NCBI GenBank assembly: GCA_026646655.1
Contig: JAPKHT010000123.1
Location: forward strand, 1-17,205
Source of the DNA: JADLBR01 sp020847615
Lineage (GTDB): Bacteria; Verrucomicrobiota; Verrucomicrobiia; JADLBR01
Length of the DNA: 17,205 nt
Reading direction: 5' to 3'
In this document: positions 14,413 to 17,205 of the stretch, one piece after another
Layout of the letters: each line of letters opens with the position of its first letter
Position numbering within the stretch: the stretch's first letter is position 1
Made by a program: the position numbers and the translations under genes
Notes under the pieces: model-generated
The model's database searches: none
Told to the model about the DNA's origin: nothing
Seen by the model: only the letters and a program-made list of their open reading frames with translations

Positions 14413-14440
14413 ATGGTAGGGTGGGCGGGTAAGAAGTCAA
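14413..14440 (-). promoter_or_regulatory. Sigma70-like promoter of the opg operon
   Basis: -35 TTGACT (14435-14440, 5 of 6), 16-bp spacer, -10 TACCAT (14413-14418, 4 of 6). Transcription would begin about 6 nt before the ATG at 14400 or 15 nt before the one at 14391. Confidence 0.5.
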
Positions 14441-14538
14441 TGTGGCGGGAATCGGGTCGGCCGGCGGCGATGCGGCCGTCATTCTTGGGGCGCGATCGGG
14501 TTTGCGCGGGGTCGGCCCTGGCGAAGTCCGGCGGCCCG

Positions 14539-15585
14539 TCAGACCCGCTGGAGTTTGATCGGGTACGTCGCGTTGGAGTTCCACTGCGCGACATAGATGC
14601 TCCCCTCGTCGTCGAGCATCAGGCCGTGCGGGTACCGGAACAGCGTGCCGGAGGCCGACATCGGCCGGGGCGCGCCATCGGGGCCGGGAGCGGGCGGCGC
14701 CGCGCCGATGTTGGAGACGACGCGGTTGTCGCGATCGAGGACCGAGACGAAACCGTTCTCGGTGTCTGAGCCCTCGGGTTTCTTGGCGCCCTTGAGGTGG
14801 GGCACCACGATGTGCTCGCCGTGCGGGATCATGAAGCAAGGCATCGCGCCGGGGAGGTGGATCGCGTCGATGAATTCGCCCCCGAGGGTGAACCGCTTGA
14901 TGCGGTGCTCCGAGCGGGAGGTGACCAGCAGGCAGGGCCTTGCGGGATCGCGCAGATCCACGTGAATCCCGTGGGCGCACCTGAGCCCGCCCGGGTCCCC
15001 GGCGCCGCCAAAGCAGCCGATGATCTTCCCGGCCCGGTCATGGCGCGTGACGTAGTTGAGGCCGTATCCATCCGTGACAAAGAAGGTCCCATCGGGGGCG
15101 ACCGCCACGTGCGTCGGCTTGTATTGCTCGGCGCTCTGGTACCTGCCCGTTGATTCGGGCCAGTCCAGGGTCATGAGGACCTTGCCGTCGAGCGTGGTCT
15201 TGAACACCTGATGGCGGTTGTGGTCGGTGACGAAGAATCGTTCCTCGCCGTCCTCGATGAAGAGGGTGAGCCCGTGGGCGCCGGGCCAATCGGTGCCCCA
15301 CTTGCCAAGCAGCCGGCCTGCCTTGTCGTAGATGACGACATTATTGGCCGTGTGGTTGGTCAGCAAAAAGATGCGCCCGTCGCGGGATTGCGCCATGCCG
15401 TGGCAGTCCTTGACCGGGGTGTCGGGTCCCAGCACGCCCCAGCCCGGAACGTGCCGGTATCGGTAGGCGCCCTGTCCGAGAACGGGCGCATCGTCCGCCC
15501 GGGCCATGCCCGGCAGGGAGGCAGCGGCCAGGGCCGCCGCGAGGGATTCGACGAAATCGCGCCGCGTGATGGGCTGGTCGGGCAT
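14539..15585 (-). CDS. Tat-exported NHL/six-bladed beta-propeller protein
   Basis: 348 residues. A twin-arginine signal (ITRRDFVESLAAALAAASL, cleavage near ARA-DD) is followed by NHL-like propeller blades: GMAQSRDGRIFLLTNHTANNV, HGLTLFIEDGEERFFVTDHN, THVAVAPDGTFFVTDGYG, CAHGIHVD, then PHGLMLDDEGSIYVAQWNSN near the C-terminus. The repeated H-G/DG-x-hydrophobic-VTD pattern is typical of NHL propellers. Such proteins in PVC bacteria are often secreted and of unknown substrate, so no reaction is assigned. The ATG at 15585 was chosen over the longer frame to 15630 because it places the twin arginine at residues 8-9; GAGG lies 9 nt upstream. It is divergent from the oxidoreductase gene across a 101-bp gap, which suggests joint regulation. 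Confidence 0.88.
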   Translation of the reverse strand: MPDQPITRRDFVESLAAALAAASLPGMARADDAPVLGQGAYRYRHVPGWGVLGPDTPVKDCHGMAQSRDGRIFLLTNHTANNVVIYDKAGRLLGKWGTDWPGAHGLTLFIEDGEERFFVTDHNRHQVFKTTLDGKVLMTLDWPESTGRYQSAEQYKPTHVAVAPDGTFFVTDGYGLNYVTRHDRAGKIIGCFGGAGDPGGLRCAHGIHVDLRDPARPCLLVTSRSEHRIKRFTLGGEFIDAIHLPGAMPCFMIPHGEHIVVPHLKGAKKPEGSDTENGFVSVLDRDNRVVSNIGAAPPAPGPDGAPRPMSASGTLFRYPHGLMLDDEGSIYVAQWNSNATYPIKLQRV

Positions 15586-15610
15586 GGGGGGGAACCTCGA
15601 AGGATTAGAT

Positions 15611-15639
15611 TTGGGAACGTATCGGTCCAACTATTTAAT
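15611..15639 (+). promoter_or_regulatory. Sigma70-like promoter of the Gfo/Idh/MocA gene
   Basis: -35 TTGGGA (15611-15616, 4 of 6), 17-bp spacer, -10 TTTAAT (15634-15639, 5 of 6) in an AT-rich pocket of an otherwise GC-rich region. Initiation near 15646 gives a leader of about 40 nt to the ATG at 15687. The same pocket probably also serves the divergent gene, but no good minus-strand match was found. Confidence 0.55.
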
Positions 15640-15686
15640 GGATCTGGGCTTTGTCAATGCCGGCCGGCCGCCCCATGCTGTGCGCC

Positions 15687-17024
15687 ATGAGTCGTCCGAA
15701 TTTTTCGATCAGCCGGCGGGGATTTTTGCGGGCAGGGGCCGCGGCGGCCGCGGCGGCGGGCGTGCCCGGATGGTTCCTGGACGAGTGCGAGGGGCAGCCG
15801 ACGGACGCGCCCTCGTCGTCGCCCAACGAGGGGCTCGGCATCGGGCTGGTGGGTTGCGGCGGGATGGGCACGGGCGACGCGAAGATGGCGGCCGCCCTGG
15901 GGTGCCGGATCGTGGCGGTCTGCGATGTGGATGCGGCGCATCTCGAGAAGGCCAAGGTGACGTTTCCCGGGGCGAAAGCGCACAAGGATTTCCGGAAACT
16001 GATGGCGCAGGCCGACGTGGACGCGGTGATCTGTGGCACGGTGGACCACTGGCACACGCTGGTCTCGATGGCGGCGGTGCGCGCCGGGAAGGACGTGTAC
16101 TGCGAGAAACCGCTGACGCTGACGGTCGACGAGGGCAAGCGCCTGGTCAAGGCGGTGCGCGAGTCGGGCAGGATACTGCAGACCGGGACGCAGCAGCGCA
16201 GCGACGCGAAATTCCGGCTGGCGTGCGACCTGGTGCGCAACGAGCGCATCGGGAAGCTGAAGGAGATACACGTCTGGGTGCCGGCCGGGCTGCGCGAGGG
16301 GCCCTTCGGGACGAAACCGGTGCCGCCGGAGCTGGACTGGGATTTCTGGCAGGGTCAGACACCCGATGTCCCATACATGTCCGAGCGCTGCCACAGGACC
16401 TTCCGCTACTGGTGGGAGTACTCGGGCGGGACGATGACGGACTGGGGGGCGCACCACAACGACATCGCGCTGTGGGCGGTGGGGCCGGATCCCTGCGGGC
16501 CGGTGGAGGTGGAGGGGAGGCGGCTGACGGAGATGATCCCGGGCGGGTACACGGCGTTCAGCGAGTACGAGGTGAAGTACACCTATGCGGGCGGGGTCCG
16601 GCACACCTGCCACACCACGAAAGCGTCGGCGTGGAATGGTTCGGTCGTGGATCCCAATGGCCAGTTGCACGGGATCCGCTTCGAGGGAGCGAACGGATGG
16701 ATCTGGGTGACCCGGGGCAAGATCGAGGCGAGCGATCCGGAATTGCTCAAGGCGCCGCTGCCGCCGGGTGCCGTGAGGGTCTATGCCAGCGACCATCACA
16801 TGGACAACTTCCTGACGTGCGTCAAGGAGAGGAAGGCGCCGATCTGCGATGTGGAGACGGGGCACCGCTCGGCGTCGATGTGCCATCTCGGCGCGATTTC
16901 AATGCGCCTGGGCCGGGGGCTGAAGTGGGATCCCGCAAAGGAGCAATTCGTGGGCGACAAGCAGGCCAACGGCATGCTCGCGCGCGAGATGCGCAAGCCC
17001 TGGGACTACGGCTGCATAGGCTAG
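15687..17024 (+). CDS. Tat-exported Gfo/Idh/MocA-family oxidoreductase
   Basis: NAD(P)-dependent sugar or polyol dehydrogenase family, 445 residues. A Tat signal (SISRRGFLRAGAAAAAAAG, residues 8-26) directs export of the folded, cofactor-loaded protein. The Rossmann fold shows GIGLVGCGGMG (51-61) with VAVCDVD closing the dinucleotide site. The catalytic EKP is at 140-142 (YCEKPLTLT) and the substrate-side motif DWGAHHNDIALWAV at 252-265. This match is characteristic of the Tat-exported subgroup abundant in Planctomycetota and Verrucomicrobiota; the substrate cannot be told from sequence. The ATG at 15687 was chosen to give a standard Tat n-region; upstream in-frame TTG 15651, ATG 15657 and ATG 15675 are possible, and none has a ribosome binding site. 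Neighbour: divergent beta-propeller gene. Confidence 0.92.
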   Translation: MSRPNFSISRRGFLRAGAAAAAAAGVPGWFLDECEGQPTDAPSSSPNEGLGIGLVGCGGMGTGDAKMAAALGCRIVAVCDVDAAHLEKAKVTFPGAKAHKDFRKLMAQADVDAVICGTVDHWHTLVSMAAVRAGKDVYCEKPLTLTVDEGKRLVKAVRESGRILQTGTQQRSDAKFRLACDLVRNERIGKLKEIHVWVPAGLREGPFGTKPVPPELDWDFWQGQTPDVPYMSERCHRTFRYWWEYSGGTMTDWGAHHNDIALWAVGPDPCGPVEVEGRRLTEMIPGGYTAFSEYEVKYTYAGGVRHTCHTTKASAWNGSVVDPNGQLHGIRFEGANGWIWVTRGKIEASDPELLKAPLPPGAVRVYASDHHMDNFLTCVKERKAPICDVETGHRSASMCHLGAISMRLGRGLKWDPAKEQFVGDKQANGMLAREMRKPWDYGCIG

Positions 17025-17062
17025 CCTGCATATTTCACGCGCATGCGCGAAATATGCAGGCT
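17023..17062. repeat. Perfect 14-bp palindrome overlapping the oxidoreductase stop codon
   Basis: AGCCTGCATATTTC (17023-17036) pairs exactly with GAAATATGCAGGCT (17049-17062). The 12-nt interior is itself largely self-complementary (CGCGCATGCGCG). The first two bases belong to the TAG stop. It probably works as a 3' mRNA hairpin or terminator, and looks like a dispersed repeat unit; no T-run follows. Confidence 0.8.
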
Positions 17063-17066
17063 CAAA

Positions 17067-17201
17067 GGAAAACCGCGCTCTGAAATACGGGTCCCCGATC
17101 GGTTTTCGGCACTGGAAACGCGGCCACAGTTTGTGATTTCGAAAAATGGCGTTTGGGAGCGCGCGTTCCCATCCCAACCTGTTGCTATCGCGCGGTTTTC
17201 C
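17067..17201. repeat. 135-bp segment bounded by 12-bp inverted repeats
   Basis: GGAAAACCGCGC (17067-17078) and its exact reverse complement GCGCGGTTTTCC (17190-17201) enclose 111 bp without a supported gene. This could be a miniature inverted-repeat element or a long-range hairpin. No clear target-site duplication is visible in the flanks (CAAA versus CAGA), and the window ends 4 bp later. Confidence 0.45.
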
Positions 17202-17205
17202 CAGA

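Noticed and set aside
13111..14769. 552-codon plus-strand frame opposite opgG and the end of the beta-propeller gene
   Set aside because: Antisense shadow with biased Glu/Gly/Val/Ala composition; the minus-strand genes have clear family matches.
15586..15686. Minus-strand promoter for the beta-propeller gene (TTGGAC at 15624-15629)
   Set aside because: At 16-18 bp spacing the -10 candidates match poorly, so no call was made.
1..17205. CRISPR arrays, tRNA or rRNA genes, full insertion sequences
   Set aside because: No direct-repeat/spacer periodicity, no tRNA-like cloverleaf or rRNA sequence, and no transposase-like protein was seen in the frames examined.

Overview
The window is a high-GC bacterial segment. 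Almost all of it is coded on the minus strand; the one clear plus-strand gene is at the right end. I infer a member of the PVC group (Planctomycetota, Verrucomicrobiota or relatives). The reasons are a Tat-exported Gfo/Idh/MocA oxidoreductase beside a Tat-exported beta-propeller protein, weak or absent Shine-Dalgarno sequences at many starts, and several short dispersed palindromes of the kind I associate with those genomes. The phylum is an inference, not a measurement.

Right-to-left on the minus strand, positions 9803 to 126 form a metal-response and efflux region. It starts with three small secreted cysteine-rich proteins (9465-9803, 8728-9108, 7433-7768) placed around an ECF sigma factor (8035-8604). 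Next come a small one-TM protein that looks like the sigma factor's membrane antagonist (7003-7350) and, overlapping it by 4 bp, a CnrX/ZraP-like periplasmic metal sensor (6542-7006). A complete tripartite RND pump follows: outer-membrane factor (5013-6452), membrane-fusion protein with a heavy-metal-binding domain (3602-4903) and a CusA-type RND transporter (126-3587). The RND protein keeps the three methionines that carry Cu(I)/Ag(I) in E. coli CusA, so copper or silver is the likely substrate. The layout follows the logic of cnrYXHCBA (sigma, antagonist, sensor, then CBA pump) but with a Cus-type pump.

Positions 14400 to 10062 hold an osmoregulated periplasmic glucan operon: opgG, an unrecognised 195-residue gene with a C-terminal membrane segment, and opgH. 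All three overlap, and a sigma70-like promoter lies just upstream of opgG.

From 14539 to 17024, a Tat-exported NHL/beta-propeller protein (minus) and a Tat-exported Gfo/Idh/MocA oxidoreductase (plus) diverge from an AT-rich promoter gap.

The spaces between genes hold many strong inverted repeats. One is read into the C-terminus of cusA, one pair is arranged head to head near 9276-9342, and one overlaps the stop codon of the oxidoreductase gene. The observations most worth following are the paralogous secreted proteins with an identical CPxC-X27-CPxC spacing and similar upstream elements, the sigma/sensor control of a Cus pump, and the extra gene between opgG and opgH.
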